Source of the DNA: Bowmanella dokdonensis
Lineage (GTDB): Bacteria > Pseudomonadota > Gammaproteobacteria > Enterobacterales > Alteromonadaceae
Assembly: GCF_017254865.1 (NCBI RefSeq)
Contig: NZ_JAFKCV010000001.1
Coordinates: 124,001 to 188,000 of the forward strand
DNA: 64,000 nt
Reading direction: 5' to 3'
Every line of letters begins with the position of its first letter. Within the stretch, counting starts at the first letter, position 1. The notes beneath the pieces are model-generated. The model searched no databases, was not told where the DNA came from, and was given only the letters and a program-made list of their open reading frames with translations. The position numbers and the translations under genes were made by a program. This document shows positions 49,490-59,132 of the stretch, one piece after another.

Positions 49490-50593
49490 GTGAAATATCT
49501 CTTTACCTTTTTTGGCCTGTGTATTTCCCTGTCGGGTTGCATCAGTGTGACTGAACCTGTCTCCGGGCAGACCCTGCAGGTGGATGGCATCTGGATCCGA
49601 GACAGCCAGGGCCAGGTGATGGCCGACCCTCAGCCCTCAGGGCTGGTACGTTGGCGCAACCAATTGCTTACCCTGTCGGATCGCAGCGCCATGGCCACAC
49701 AGCGGCTGAGGCTGCATAAGTTGGATACCAGCGGCAATCTGCTGGCGGGATCCATGCCAATCTCTGTGGCTGAATCACTATCGACCTCCTGCTTCGCTGA
49801 CTATGTGGGCACTAACCCTGATCTGGAAGCCCTGGTGGTGGATCCCCGTGACGACAGGGTCTTCATCACTGTCACCGAGGACGCTTCCGACAGTCCGTTG
49901 CGGGGGGAGTGCGCCAGGCGATATGCCGATACCGGTTCCACCTTGTTTCCCACGCTGCTGTTGCGACTCGAGCTGCAGGCCGATAACCGTTTGCTGGTCA
50001 GTCATATCCGCCCCTTGCGGTTTGCCGGGGAATACCGGGTAGGCAACTTTCCCAATGACGGTGTAGAAGGGCTGGCTTTTACTCCAGACGGTACCCTGTA
50101 TCTGGCCCTTGAAAAGGATCAGGCCTCACAACCCAGGATTTTTTCCCTGGCCGTGGCAGAGGATTTCTGGCAGTCGGATGAATTTGCCGAGGTAAAAGAT
50201 GCGCGACTGTTGCTGCCTGGTCCCGTGCAGGGTAACCATCCCATCAACGCCCTGGAGTATGCTGCCGGGGGGGAGGGTAAGGGCTATCTGTTGGCCGCAG
50301 CGAGAAATGACGACCAGCTATGGATTCTTGATCTGGACAGGCGCAGACCCACTCGCATTGTGCAGATGGAATTCTGGGCGCCGGCCGGCGGTCCCGGCTG
50401 CCCCGAGCGGGAATTGATGGACAATGCCTCTATCGAGGGGATTGCCCTGCTGGGCAATGATATCTGGATGATCAACGATCCCTGGAAAGTGAATTACATG
50501 AAGAATGTGAACTGTGCGATTAATGCGCCCCATTACCGAAAGATGGCGCCGCTGCTGTTCAGGTTGCCGTTGCAGTCCGGCTGGCTGGACTGA
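49490..50593 (+). CDS. Lipoprotein with esterase-like/phytase-like propeller domain
   Basis: A 367-residue lipoprotein (signal and lipobox ...CISLSGC, cysteine at about 17). The body has the repeating pattern of the esterase-like phytase family: VVDPRDDRVFITVTEDAS, NDGVEGLAFTPDGTLYLALE, NALEYAAGGEGKGYLLAA, ASIEGIALLGNDIWMINDP. The family is a beta-propeller with presumed phosphate-ester chemistry. It is divergent from the DUF2252/PhoD-like pair, so a link to phosphate metabolism is possible (inference). Confidence 0.8.
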   Translation: MKYLFTFFGLCISLSGCISVTEPVSGQTLQVDGIWIRDSQGQVMADPQPSGLVRWRNQLLTLSDRSAMATQRLRLHKLDTSGNLLAGSMPISVAESLSTSCFADYVGTNPDLEALVVDPRDDRVFITVTEDASDSPLRGECARRYADTGSTLFPTLLLRLELQADNRLLVSHIRPLRFAGEYRVGNFPNDGVEGLAFTPDGTLYLALEKDQASQPRIFSLAVAEDFWQSDEFAEVKDARLLLPGPVQGNHPINALEYAAGGEGKGYLLAAARNDDQLWILDLDRRRPTRIVQMEFWAPAGGPGCPERELMDNASIEGIALLGNDIWMINDPWKVNYMKNVNCAINAPHYRKMAPLLFRLPLQSGWLD

Positions 50594-50826
50594 GCCTGAC
50601 ACAACCAACCAGGCGACCATTGAGGCAGGATGCGGCGTAGCCCTGAAAGGCGGGATGATGCAAAACCTCCAACATCCTCAGCTTCAGCCGGGTGAAAATT
50701 CCCGATGGCCTGGCCTGCAGGCGGAAAACTCTGAGATCTGAATGCGTCATGACACTTCGTCTCCATTTAGCTTGATCCCGCGCCGTCCCCGGCTACAGGT
50801 ATTCAATCCGAGTCTTGAGAAACAGG

Positions 50827-50868
50827 AAAAACCGGGCTGACCCGCCCGAAGACAGGTCAGCCTGGTTT
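50827..50868 (-). terminator. Rho-independent terminator of the DUF3718-like gene
   Basis: A 14 bp near-perfect stem (AAACCAGGCTGACC / GGTCAGCCCGGTTT on the minus strand) followed by T residues, about 13 bp after the stop at 50881. Confidence 0.85.
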
Positions 50869-50880
50869 GTGATACTTCCC

Positions 50881-51225
50881 TCATAACTTGTCTGCCTTCT
50901 CCTTCAGGTACTGATAGACGGACTCGGCCTTTCTGGACTGGGAAAATTCCATCAGACTCTGTCCGGCGCAGGTCAGGCTTTGCGGTTGGAACAGGCTGCG
51001 GTACACGCCATTCTCGCTTGGGGCCAGTCTGCCCACTTGCTGGAATACCGTCCTGCGCAATAACGAAACATCGTCCCTGAGCGCCGATTTACAAAAATCG
51101 GCAAAGGCCAGATCGCCACTGAATACATAGCGCGACTGCTCCTCCTGCTGGCCAACCGATGCCATGGCGCCGGTACTGCTCAGGGTGGTCATGACAAGCA
51201 AAGAACCCAATACTAATTTTTTCAT
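50881..51225 (-). CDS. Small secreted protein, DUF3718-like
   Basis: A 114-residue protein with a clear signal peptide (MKKLVLGSLLVMTTLSSTGA, cut near MASV). Two cysteines (FADFCKSALRDDV and SLTCAGQSLMEF) probably form a disulfide. Size, cysteine spacing and taxonomic setting fit the DUF3718 family of Alteromonadales/Shewanella; the role is unknown. Single gene with its own terminator. Confidence 0.7.
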   Translation of the reverse strand: MKKLVLGSLLVMTTLSSTGAMASVGQQEEQSRYVFSGDLAFADFCKSALRDDVSLLRRTVFQQVGRLAPSENGVYRSLFQPQSLTCAGQSLMEFSQSRKAESVYQYLKEKADKL

Positions 51226-51659
51226 CTTACACCTCTGTGGTTGTTACCCGTTGGCAAGAAAACTCTTGCCCCATTAAGGCTATTCAAACCGGCCCGAAAG
51301 TCTGTGCTTTTAATGTTTTCAGGGGGTAAATACCTTGTTAAGGGTGGCGCCGGGTAAGCTCATCGCAGACAGCTCGCGGGTTGCCGGGCGTAGAGTAATG
51401 ACTTTTAATTCCATTATGAGATTTTAAATTTAAAAATTAGAAGATAATGGTCTTAAAACTGTTGCTCCAGGGCAGCCAGTTATGAGGGGCCTGAAAGAAA
51501 AATTAACTTTCTGTTGACGGTTCTGCTCTTTCAGCAGATAAAAATAGAAGTTTTGCAGTCCCCAAGTTGGCGAAAACTCACGGAAAAGTGGCGGGAGGAT
51601 AATCCGCCTAGTGCGCGTCAAGGGTAGCGGAGGCGCCCGATAACAAAAGTAGTGAGCCC
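51226..51659. other. 434 bp intergenic region upstream of the chemoreceptor
   Basis: No gene is supported. It holds an AT-rich block near 51410-51450 and a possible sigma-70 promoter (TTGACG-N17-GATAAA around 51513-51541). It also holds a GGCGG/CCGCC hairpin near 51590, and CCCGATAAC near 51638, which resembles a sigma-28 -10 element. None is strong on its own. Confidence 0.5.
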
Positions 51660-53831
51660 ATGCATAACCGATCTTCCTCTGTTCCTTTGACGCCTGCGTC
51701 CATCAGACAAGCGTCCCTTTCCCTGAAACTGCTGTTTACCGTAGGCCTGATGCTGACGCTGGTAACCCTGGCGTTTTTGCTTTACACCAACTGGTCTCTT
51801 GGGCGGTCGGAGCGACTGATTCTGGAACAGGTTGCCAGTCAGTTGGAAAAGGAGGTGGTACAGGGGCTGCGTGGCCAGGCGGGTGAGCATGCCGCAGAGA
51901 TTGAAGCAGCCATTGAGTCGGTCTACCAGTATCCCAAGGCACTGGCCATGCAGCTGAGTCAGACCATTGAAGCGCACAATAGTCACTCCCTGACCCGGGC
52001 CCAGGCTGAGCAACTGGTTCAACATACGCTGATGATCAGCCCCTCATCGTCCCTTTATGCACAGTTTGAAGCAGGTGGCTTCCATGACGATGACAGCCTG
52101 CATCGCGCCGATGCGAGTCACTCGGTGGCGGGCGTTGGTACATTCGAAGTGTATTTCGTCCGCGAGCAGGATGGCCGTATCAGCCAGGTGCCCATTGAGG
52201 ACCCGGCTGAGAAGCATGATACCACGCTGGATGAATTCGGTTTCCGGGCGGCTGAATGGTATCTCTGTGCCATGGAAAAGCGTCGCCCCTGTATTACCAA
52301 TCCCTACAACTATGAGATTCGGCCCGGTTACGAAGAATTGATGACCAGCCTGACGGTGCCCGTGATGGCCAAAGGGACATTCCGAGGGGTGGTGGGAGCG
52401 GATATGAATCTGCCAATTCTGCAGACCCGCGCAGAGGATCTTGCAGCCTCCCTCTACAACGGCAAGTCGCGGGTTTATCTGGTCAGCCAGGACGGCATGC
52501 TGGTGGCCGCGGCAGGCGCAGGGGATAAGCTGGCTCGCCCCTTTGCCGACCTGGTTGGCCAGGAGGAAGCGAAGCGACTGCTTGCGATGACACAGCCGGG
52601 AGAGACCTTGAGACTGGACAATTATCTGTATGTAGCTGCCCCTGTCAGGGTCAGGACCGCCTCCACCGACTGGCATCTGATCATGGGGGTGGATTATGAG
52701 GCGGCCATGGCGCCGGTGGGTGACGTCTCAGAATCTATCCAGAGTGAAGTGGGCGCCCTGCTGGCCCAGCTACTGTTCATCGCCCTGGTGCTGGTGGCCT
52801 TGTCTTTGGTGGTGGTCTCATTGTTTACCCGGGGAATAGTCAAGCCCCTGCGGCTGGTGGCGAACCGCATGCGAGAACTGGCCGGTCAGGGGGGGGATCT
52901 TACCAATAACCTGGCCGTTAATACTCATGCAGAACTGATCGCTCTGGCCGAAGGATTCAACCTGTTCCAGGAAAAGATCTGTGCCTTGCTGGACTCGGTC
53001 AAGTCCGCCAGCCATCAGGTGGCCGGCAATGCCGGTCAGACACAGGGGTTTGCCCGTGACACCAGCGATCAAATCGGCCGTCAGCATCAGGAAATCGACA
53101 GTGTGGTCACGGCCATCAACCAGATGTCTACCACGGCCAGTGATGTGGCCAGGCATGCCAATGAAGCGGCCGATAGCGCCCAGTCTGCCAAGGCGTCGGT
53201 ACATACCACCGAGCAGACCTTGTCGTTTGCGGTGGAGGAGGTCAGCAAGCTGGCTGAGGATATGGGCCAGGCCTCCCAGGCGGTGTCGGTGGTGGCCAAT
53301 CGCAGCAATGATATCCGCAAGATCCTGGAAGTGATCGGCGCCATTGCCGATCAGACCAACCTGCTGGCCCTTAACGCAGCTATTGAGGCAGCTCGGGCCG
53401 GGGATCATGGCCGGGGATTCTCGGTGGTGGCCGATGAGGTCAGGGCACTGGCCTCCAAGACTGCCCGCTCCGTGGAAGAGATTGGCAACCTGATCTCCGG
53501 ATTGCAGCAGGAAGTCAAAACCACGGTGGGGGTGATCGATTCCAACAGCCGGCGGGCCGGTTCGGCAGCGGACAAGTCCCGGGAGGCATTTGAGGATCTG
53601 AGCAATATCGTCGCCGAGATCACCAATATTTCCGATCGGGTTATGCAAATGGCTACTGCGGCTGAGGAACAAAGCGCTGTCAGCGAAGAGATTAACAAAA
53701 ACATGGTATCCATCGGTGACGCCACCGAGCAGGTGGCAAAGCTGGCCGAGGCCTCCATGCACAGCGCCAGTGAAATCTCCGCCAGCGCCGCCCAGTTGCA
53801 GGAACAACTGGACAGGTTGAAAACCAAGTAG
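51660..53831 (+). CDS. Methyl-accepting chemotaxis protein with dCache sensor
   Basis: A 723-residue transmembrane chemoreceptor. TM1 about residues 22-44; a periplasmic double-Cache domain (about 45-355) with EIRPGYEELMTSLTVPVMAK, GVVGADMNLP and RVYLVSQDGMLVAAAGAGDK. TM2 follows at about 360-385, then HAMP (VKPLRLVANRMRELAGQGGD). The signalling tip is GAIADQTNLLALNAAIEAAR. Methylation helices flank it. The ligand is likely a small organic molecule such as an amino acid, as for many dCache receptors (inference). No che genes are nearby. Confidence 0.95.
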   Translation: MHNRSSSVPLTPASIRQASLSLKLLFTVGLMLTLVTLAFLLYTNWSLGRSERLILEQVASQLEKEVVQGLRGQAGEHAAEIEAAIESVYQYPKALAMQLSQTIEAHNSHSLTRAQAEQLVQHTLMISPSSSLYAQFEAGGFHDDDSLHRADASHSVAGVGTFEVYFVREQDGRISQVPIEDPAEKHDTTLDEFGFRAAEWYLCAMEKRRPCITNPYNYEIRPGYEELMTSLTVPVMAKGTFRGVVGADMNLPILQTRAEDLAASLYNGKSRVYLVSQDGMLVAAAGAGDKLARPFADLVGQEEAKRLLAMTQPGETLRLDNYLYVAAPVRVRTASTDWHLIMGVDYEAAMAPVGDVSESIQSEVGALLAQLLFIALVLVALSLVVVSLFTRGIVKPLRLVANRMRELAGQGGDLTNNLAVNTHAELIALAEGFNLFQEKICALLDSVKSASHQVAGNAGQTQGFARDTSDQIGRQHQEIDSVVTAINQMSTTASDVARHANEAADSAQSAKASVHTTEQTLSFAVEEVSKLAEDMGQASQAVSVVANRSNDIRKILEVIGAIADQTNLLALNAAIEAARAGDHGRGFSVVADEVRALASKTARSVEEIGNLISGLQQEVKTTVGVIDSNSRRAGSAADKSREAFEDLSNIVAEITNISDRVMQMATAAEEQSAVSEEINKNMVSIGDATEQVAKLAEASMHSASEISASAAQLQEQLDRLKTK

Positions 53832-53969
53832 GCCTGAGCCTAAGGCGGAGCGTTTGCGCCGCCTTTAAATTCAGACTTAAGGTTTTCAATTTGTAATCCG
53901 CGACGTACCTTGTCGAACCAAACCGGTATGCTGACGTCATAAGTTCATATTTTGTACAAGGATGTCATT

Positions 53970-55148
53970 ATGCCCGTCTGCCGATTTATCTTGGTCTTAC
54001 TCTTGTTGCCGGTCTGCCACCAGATTGCTGCGGACAGCGTCAGGCCTGCCTGGATGGACCAGGGACCCTATGTGGAGGAGAAGTCCTTCGCTGTCGCTTT
54101 GCCCGTCACCTGGTCTGCAAACAAAGTGTTTGTCGAGGTTATGCTTGGAGGAAGCCCCCGCCGGTTTCTGTTTGATACCGGCTCACCTTCAATGATTAGC
54201 CGAGCCCTGGCCGGAGAACTGCAGCTCAAAGTCATTGACAGCAGGCAGGGTCGTGATGCCCACGGGGCCGTTGTCGACACGGACATTGTGCAGGCAGATC
54301 TCGGGCTCGGGGGCATAACCTTGCACAAAGTGCCGGTCTTCGTTGCAGACTTTCCCCATACTGCCCAGTGCCTGTTTGACGGCGTGCTGGGCTCTGAAGT
54401 CTTGCCCTTGTGCGCCTGGCAACTGGATATGCCGGACGGCATGCTGCGCTGTCACACTGATATCAACCAACTGGAACATATTAAGGGAGCACAGCGGCAA
54501 CCTCTGCACACCTATGGTTATCCCCATACGCCTTTCGTAGACATCAGACTCGCCAGGCAGGCGGTCAGCAAAGCCATGCTGGATACCGGGTCCCCGGATT
54601 ATATGACGATTTCGCCGCCGGATTTTGAAGGCGCCAGACGTAATCAGGGAGTGGCCGGAACGACCAGGGGACAGGGCGCACTGGGTGGATCCCTGGGGGG
54701 CTTGGCGGCGAAGAGGGATCAAGTGCAGGTCGAACTGAAGTCCTTACAGATAGGTGACATGCCACTGGGCACGATATCCGCGCCCCTCAGGGAGATTCCG
54801 CCAAGTCTGCTGGGGGCGGCTTTGCTGCAACACTTTGTAGTCACTCTGGATAGCCGCAATTCGCAGGTCTATTTCGATCAATACAACGGGGGCCCTTATC
54901 ACCGGGCTGCCTATGGCTTCGGGCTGGATTTTGAAAACGAGGTTTCCGTATCGCTGGTGTGGGATCAGTCGCCGGCCAGTGAGGCAGGCCTGAAGGTTGG
55001 TGACAAAGTGATGTCGATCAATGGGCAGCCGGTGTCCGGTTCCTGTACGGATATCCGCCGGACCATGCAGGCCATGTCTGAGGGTGACAGCATTCAACTG
55101 GAATGGCAGGGCGGCAGCAAGGCGAAAACGCTGACGCGTCAACACTAG
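53970..55148 (+). CDS. Periplasmic two-lobed aspartic protease-like protein with PDZ domain
   Basis: A 392-residue protein from the ATG at 53970 (AAGGA eight bases upstream). Signal peptide FILVLLLLPVCHQIA. Two retropepsin-type active-site motifs are present: FLFDTGSPSM (about residue 70) and AMLDTGSPDY (about 205). Each follows a similar strand pattern (VFVEVMLGG / FVDIRLARQ), so the protein looks bilobal. The C-terminal PDZ domain starts near residue 310 (AGLKVGDKVMSINGQPVSG). Proteolysis of envelope proteins is a reasonable guess. It precedes the P-loop kinase gene by 68 bp. Confidence 0.82.
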   Translation: MPVCRFILVLLLLPVCHQIAADSVRPAWMDQGPYVEEKSFAVALPVTWSANKVFVEVMLGGSPRRFLFDTGSPSMISRALAGELQLKVIDSRQGRDAHGAVVDTDIVQADLGLGGITLHKVPVFVADFPHTAQCLFDGVLGSEVLPLCAWQLDMPDGMLRCHTDINQLEHIKGAQRQPLHTYGYPHTPFVDIRLARQAVSKAMLDTGSPDYMTISPPDFEGARRNQGVAGTTRGQGALGGSLGGLAAKRDQVQVELKSLQIGDMPLGTISAPLREIPPSLLGAALLQHFVVTLDSRNSQVYFDQYNGGPYHRAAYGFGLDFENEVSVSLVWDQSPASEAGLKVGDKVMSINGQPVSGSCTDIRRTMQAMSEGDSIQLEWQGGSKAKTLTRQH

Positions 55149-55216
55149 TTAACTGGCATTGGCTGATGGTTACTTTCATCGGTTCTTACTGTTTCGAATT
55201 TAAAGGAGTGTGCCCA

Positions 55217-55723
55217 TTGCTTTATATTTTTTCCGGATTGCCCGGTACGGGAAAAACCGAACTGTCACGTTATCTGGCGCGACATATCGGTGCACTGTAT
55301 CTGCGTATCGATACTATTGAACAGTCATTGAAAGACCAGCACATCAAGGATATCTATGATCACGGCTACCAGATTGGTTTTGCCCTGGCTTTGGATAATT
55401 TAAAGCTTGGCCAGGCTGTCGTGGCCGATTCGGTAAACCCTGTTATAGCGTCACGACTGGGATGGCATAATGTGGCAACCAAGGCCGGAGTGCCCTTTGT
55501 GGATATTGAAATTGTCTGCTCGGATGAACAGGAACATCAAACCCGGGTTGAAAACAGAGCCTCGGATATCGCGACCCTGAAGCTGCCCAGATGGTCTGAT
55601 ATAGCGCAGCGTGAGTATCATCCCTGGACCGAAAGCAGAATCTTGATAGATACCGCCGGGAGAGCGCCAGAGCAAAGCAAGGAAGAATTGATCAGGGCCT
55701 TGCAACTGCTCAGTTCCATATAA
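55217..55723 (+). CDS. Small P-loop kinase (AAA_33-like)
   Basis: About 169 residues, read from a TTG at 55217 that has AAGGAG eight bases upstream. The frame stays open to 55103, but that would overlap the protease gene and lacks a ribosome site. Walker A is SGLPGTGKTELSRYLA at the very N-terminus, followed by LRIDTIEQSL, ADSVNPVIASRLGWHNVA and a C-terminal ILIDTAG. Similar AAA_33/zeta-like proteins phosphorylate small molecules; the substrate is unknown. It is not a toxin by context, as no antitoxin gene is present. Confidence 0.75.
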   Translation: MLYIFSGLPGTGKTELSRYLARHIGALYLRIDTIEQSLKDQHIKDIYDHGYQIGFALALDNLKLGQAVVADSVNPVIASRLGWHNVATKAGVPFVDIEIVCSDEQEHQTRVENRASDIATLKLPRWSDIAQREYHPWTESRILIDTAGRAPEQSKEELIRALQLLSSI

Positions 55724-56037
55724 TACCAATCGGACTCATCTTTAGCGCATTCAACGAAAGCCAGAATGTTCGATACCAATGCGCCCGTATGAAGGTCTAG
55801 TGGCGCTAAATCGAATACGGGCAACACAGGTAGCGGGCATTTTGGCTTTTCCCGCAGGGAGCGCCATGGATGGCGTGAAGTAGAACAACGCAGGAGCAGT
55901 TGTCGAGAGCGTCCAGAAAGAATTATCTGTGCGTTCCAGCCTCTTGACATAGAACCACTAAGCCTTCAACCGCGCCTTGAACTAATCCTTTCTGGTCAGC
56001 TTTGAATGCACTAAAGATGAATCCGATTGGGATAAGA
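55722..56037. mobile_element. MITE-like element with ~35 bp terminal inverted repeats
   Basis: The left end (CCAATCGGACTCATCTTTAG, continuing CGCATTCAA) and the right end read in reverse (CCAATCGGATTCATCTTTAG, continuing TGCATTCAA) match at nearly every base, and the match fades out at CCAGAA. The ~315 bp between has no ORF but internal inverted repeats such as GCCCGTAT / ATACGGGC. It begins at the stop of the kinase gene and ends about 45 bp before the ilvH stop. Non-autonomous; no transposase in the window. Confidence 0.8.
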
Positions 56038-56081
56038 ATGACGGGTAAGCAGTGGCCTGTCGGCCAGGGTGGGAATGCGGC

Positions 56082-56579
56082 TTAGGGCCGCATGGATTTC
56101 TCACCTCTGGCCAGGCCGCACACTCCCGTGCGGGACAGTTCGACGATTTCCGCCGTCAGGCCCATGGTCTGCACGAAGGAGTCCAGTTTGTCACTGGTGC
56201 CCGTCAGTTCGATGGTGTAGGTCTTGGGAGTCACGTCCACCACCTGGCCGCGGTAAATATCCACAGTTCGCTTGACCTCGGCGCGCACGGTTTCGCTGCG
56301 GGTGGCGACTTTTATCAGCATCAGTTCGCGCTCGATATGGCTGCCGTCAGTGATATCGGAAATCTTCAGTACATCAATGAGTTTGTTGACCTGTTTGGTG
56401 ATCTGCTCGATGACCTTGTCGTCGCCGGCGGTGGTAATAGTCAGCCTGGACAGACTGGAATCATCAATAGGCGCCACACACAGGGAGTCCAGGTTATAGC
56501 CACGCTGTGAAAACAGGCCGATGATACGGGACAGGGCGCCGGGCTCGTTTTCCATCAGTACAGAAATAATACGTCTCAT
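56082..56579 (-). CDS. ilvH: Acetolactate synthase small (regulatory) subunit
   Basis: A 165-residue ACT-domain protein that binds valine and gives feedback control to the large subunit. [20 protein letters not shown] and FSQRGYNLDSLCVAP are the ACT signature; the C-terminal half (TVRAEVKRTVDIYRGQVVDV) is the small-subunit domain. Length and sequence match E. coli IlvH (163). Overlaps the ilvI stop by one base. Confidence 0.96.
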   Translation of the reverse strand: MRRIISVLMENEPGALSRIIGLFSQRGYNLDSLCVAPIDDSSLSRLTITTAGDDKVIEQITKQVNKLIDVLKISDITDGSHIERELMLIKVATRSETVRAEVKRTVDIYRGQVVDVTPKTYTIELTGTSDKLDSFVQTMGLTAEIVELSRTGVCGLARGEKSMRP

Positions 56580-58333
56580 CAGGTGCGCTCCGTCTTGCTC
56601 AGTCTCATATCGTCCATGGCCCCGTATTTAATCTGCATGGGGTAGACATGTTCGTTCTGATCCACGGCGATATCCATAAACACCAGTCTGTCTTTGGCGG
56701 CAAAACACCGGGCCATGGCCTCGTCCAGTTCCTCCGGCTTTTCCACTTTGATGCCTATATGGCCGTAGGCTTCGGCCAGTTTGACGAAGTCCGGCAGGGA
56801 TTCCATATAGGAATGGGAGTGACGCCCCTTGTAAATCATGTCCTGCCACTGCCTGACCATGCCCAGGGCACGGTTATTCAGTGAAATGACTTTGATGGGC
56901 AGGCCGTACTGCAGGCAGGTGGACAGTTCCTGAATATTCATCTGGATACTGCCGTCACCGGTCACACAGGCCACCACCGATTCCGGATGGGCGAACTGGG
57001 CGCCCATGGCGGCAGGCAGGCCAAAGCCCATGGTGCCAAGGCCTCCGGAGTTGATCCAGCGCCTGGGTTTGGCAAAGGGATAGTACAAGGCAGCAAACAT
57101 CTGGTGCTGTCCCACGTCAGAGCTGACATAGGCGTCGCCCCCGGTGTGCTTGTACAGGGATTCGATAACCTGCTGGGGCTTGATCAGTTCGTCGCTGCGC
57201 TGGTAGTTCAGGCATTGTCTGTTACGCCACGCATGAATCTGCTCCCACCAGTCAGCCAGCTGTTCCTTGCGTTCATTCTCGTCTATCTCATGCATCTGCT
57301 CAAAAAACTGGGTCAGTACCGTCTTGATTGAGCCGACCACCGGTATATGCGCATTGACCGTCTTGGAGATGGAGGCGGGATCGATATCCACATGAATGAT
57401 GGTGGCGTGGGGACAGAACTTTTGCACATTGTTGGTCACCCTGTCATCGAAGCGGGCCCCCAGGGCAAGGATACAGTCGGCGTTGTGCATGCTCTTGTTG
57501 GCCTGCAAGGTGCCATGCATACCCAGCATGCCGAGGCACTGGTCATGAGTGCCGGGAAATGCACCCAGGCCCATGAGGGTGTTAGTCACCGGGAGGTGCA
57601 GCTTTTCCGCCAGTTCGGTCACCAGGCTGCTGGCATCACAGGCAATGGCGCCGCCACCCACGTACATGATGGGACGCCTGGCCTCCAGCAGGGTTTTCAG
57701 GGCCTTTTTAATCTGGCCCATATGCCCCTTGATGGTGGGGTTGTACGAGCGCATCTGCACTTTTTCAGGAAAATGGTAAGGGTGGGACTCCTGGACATTG
57801 ACCACGTCCTTGGGCAGATCCACCACCACCGGACCAGGCCGGCCGGTATTGGCAATATAGTAAGCCTTGGCGATGGCGTCGGGGATATCGATAGCCCGTT
57901 TGACCAGGAAGCTGTGTTTAACGATGGGCCGGGAACAGCCCACCATATCGGTTTCCTGGAAGGCGTCTTCGCCTATGTGCATGGACGGAACCTGGCCGGA
58001 CAGCACGACCATAGGGATGCTGTCCATATAGGCAGTGGCAATGCCGGTAATAGTATTGGTAGCTCCGGGTCCCGAGGTAACCAGCACTGTACCTGTCTGA
58101 CCGGTAGCCCTGGCATAGCCGTCGGCCATATGGGCGGCGGCCTGTTCATGGCGAACCAGAATATGCTGGACCTCTTCCTGGGCGTAAAGTGCATCATAGA
58201 TATCCAGTACCGCACCGCCGGGATAACCGAACACGTGCTTTACCCCTATGTCTTTCAATGCCCTGACCACCATGGCGGCCCCTGACATCATCTCTACCTG
58301 TCTCTCTCCCATGTCTCCCCCAGGCTCTGTCAT
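56579..58333 (-). CDS. ilvI: Acetolactate synthase large (catalytic) subunit
   Basis: ThDP/FAD enzyme making acetolactate for branched-chain amino acids. [17 protein letters not shown], the catalytic-glutamate region [20 protein letters not shown] and the ThDP motif [20 protein letters not shown] are all canonical. It is closest in pattern to IlvI ([19 protein letters not shown], ending LSKTERT). The start is uncertain: ATGs at 58333, 58312 and 58291 are all possible, and the E. coli start corresponds to the last. Coupled to ilvH. Confidence 0.95.
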   Translation of the reverse strand: MTEPGGDMGERQVEMMSGAAMVVRALKDIGVKHVFGYPGGAVLDIYDALYAQEEVQHILVRHEQAAAHMADGYARATGQTGTVLVTSGPGATNTITGIATAYMDSIPMVVLSGQVPSMHIGEDAFQETDMVGCSRPIVKHSFLVKRAIDIPDAIAKAYYIANTGRPGPVVVDLPKDVVNVQESHPYHFPEKVQMRSYNPTIKGHMGQIKKALKTLLEARRPIMYVGGGAIACDASSLVTELAEKLHLPVTNTLMGLGAFPGTHDQCLGMLGMHGTLQANKSMHNADCILALGARFDDRVTNNVQKFCPHATIIHVDIDPASISKTVNAHIPVVGSIKTVLTQFFEQMHEIDENERKEQLADWWEQIHAWRNRQCLNYQRSDELIKPQQVIESLYKHTGGDAYVSSDVGQHQMFAALYYPFAKPRRWINSGGLGTMGFGLPAAMGAQFAHPESVVACVTGDGSIQMNIQELSTCLQYGLPIKVISLNNRALGMVRQWQDMIYKGRHSHSYMESLPDFVKLAEAYGHIGIKVEKPEELDEAMARCFAAKDRLVFMDIAVDQNEHVYPMQIKYGAMDDMRLSKTERT

Positions 58334-58562
58334 TCAGGCCACATCACAAACTCTGTTGAATTGTGCCGGATGCTTGTTCAAGCTCTGCAAACTTGCCTTG
58401 AGTGGTGGCAAAGCGGCGCTAAAACAGCAGAGATCCGACATGTCGGCACTATACTGAAGCAGGAGGAGACTTTAAACAGGAAAGTCGGTAAAAGTGAGAT
58501 ATTTATCCCAGTATGTGGGAAAAATAGGATAAACATTTTGTTTTTGTGGAATTTTAAGAGTC

Positions 58563-58601
58563 GGGGAGGATAGGTTAACTTTATGTTAACTAGGCCTCCC
58601 C
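58563..58601. repeat. Long hairpin after maoP
   Basis: GGGGAGG / CCTCCCC arms enclose GTTAAC-TTTAT-GTTAAC. It lies directly after the maoP stop. It has no clear T-run in either direction but could still end transcription or protect the 3' end. Confidence 0.6.
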
Positions 58602-58608
58602 CTCGCCA

Positions 58609-58977
58609 TCAATCGTCCAGTTCGATCTCCACCTCGGCGTCTTCACCCAGGTCATCGCTGTCGGCAATGCCTCTGGACTTGCTGCCATAGATGCTGCCGG
58701 TCTTGGGCCGATTAATGCGTTTCTGGTATTTGCACCACGCCTTCTCGGCCATGGTTTCTGGCTGCTTGTCGCCACGGGCGGCCGCCAGAATTCCTTCATC
58801 CTCGTCCGATTCCGGCTCGATTAGACCATCCACCAGGGCTGCGATCAGGCAACCGTAACGGCTCAACGCCTGGCTCTCGCCAATGGAGAAGTCTCCGGAA
58901 CGGGAAAAGCCATAGGGATAGTTCTTCGGATCAAGGAATTGACGTTTAAGCAGTTGTTCTCTCGTTTGTTTAGCCAT
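58609..58977 (-). CDS. maoP: MaoP homologue (DUF413, Ori macrodomain protein)
   Basis: A 122-residue protein. The DUF413 core NYPYGFSRSGDFSIGESQAL and the downstream WCKYQKRINRPK match E. coli MaoP/YifE (FSRHGDFTI, WSKYMTRIKRPK). MaoP acts with the maoS site to organise the Ori macrodomain in Dam-positive gammaproteobacteria. The C-terminus is strongly acidic. The ATG at 58977 (MAKQTREQLL) was chosen over upstream in-frame ATGs. It is upstream of a ATACCAAT palindrome. Confidence 0.88.
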   Translation of the reverse strand: MAKQTREQLLKRQFLDPKNYPYGFSRSGDFSIGESQALSRYGCLIAALVDGLIEPESDEDEGILAAARGDKQPETMAEKAWCKYQKRINRPKTGSIYGSKSRGIADSDDLGEDAEVEIELDD

Positions 58978-59019
58978 GATGGGCATCCCCAATAAAAAAG
59001 TCATCAACATCAGGAATGG

Positions 59020-59038
59020 ATACCAATTAGATTGGTAT
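59020..59038. repeat. Palindrome ATACCAAT-TAG-ATTGGTAT
   Basis: Perfect 8 bp arms identical to the terminal bases of the 55.7 kb MITE (ATACCAAT). It lies in the maoP-nhaD gap and may be the remains of two element ends left side by side. Confidence 0.5.
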
Positions 59039-59132
59039 GAGCAGCGCCCCGGGAAGAGGGGCGGTGAACAAGGACTAGATAGTTTTAAAATGGGGGGCTG
59101 TCAACAAAAAAATGTCAATGGTCATAAAATTT

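Noticed and set aside
51610-51650. Sigma-28 promoter for the chemoreceptor gene
   Set aside because: CCCGATAAC fits the -10, but the -35 TCAA is one base too close and degenerate; kept only as a remark.
51540-51659. c-di-GMP (GEMM) riboswitch upstream of the chemoreceptor
   Set aside because: GGGTAGCGG-like bases are present, but the conserved GGxAAA, GAAA tetraloop and GACGCAAAGCC parts are not.
52818-53807. 329-residue minus-strand ORF inside the chemoreceptor gene
   Set aside because: Antisense shadow of the HAMP and signalling domains.
55217-55723. Zeta-type toxin
   Set aside because: The P-loop matches, but no epsilon antitoxin or plasmid context exists and the length is short.
57347-58285. 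312-residue plus-strand ORF inside ilvI
   Set aside because: Antisense shadow of a conserved gene; composition follows the ilvI codons.
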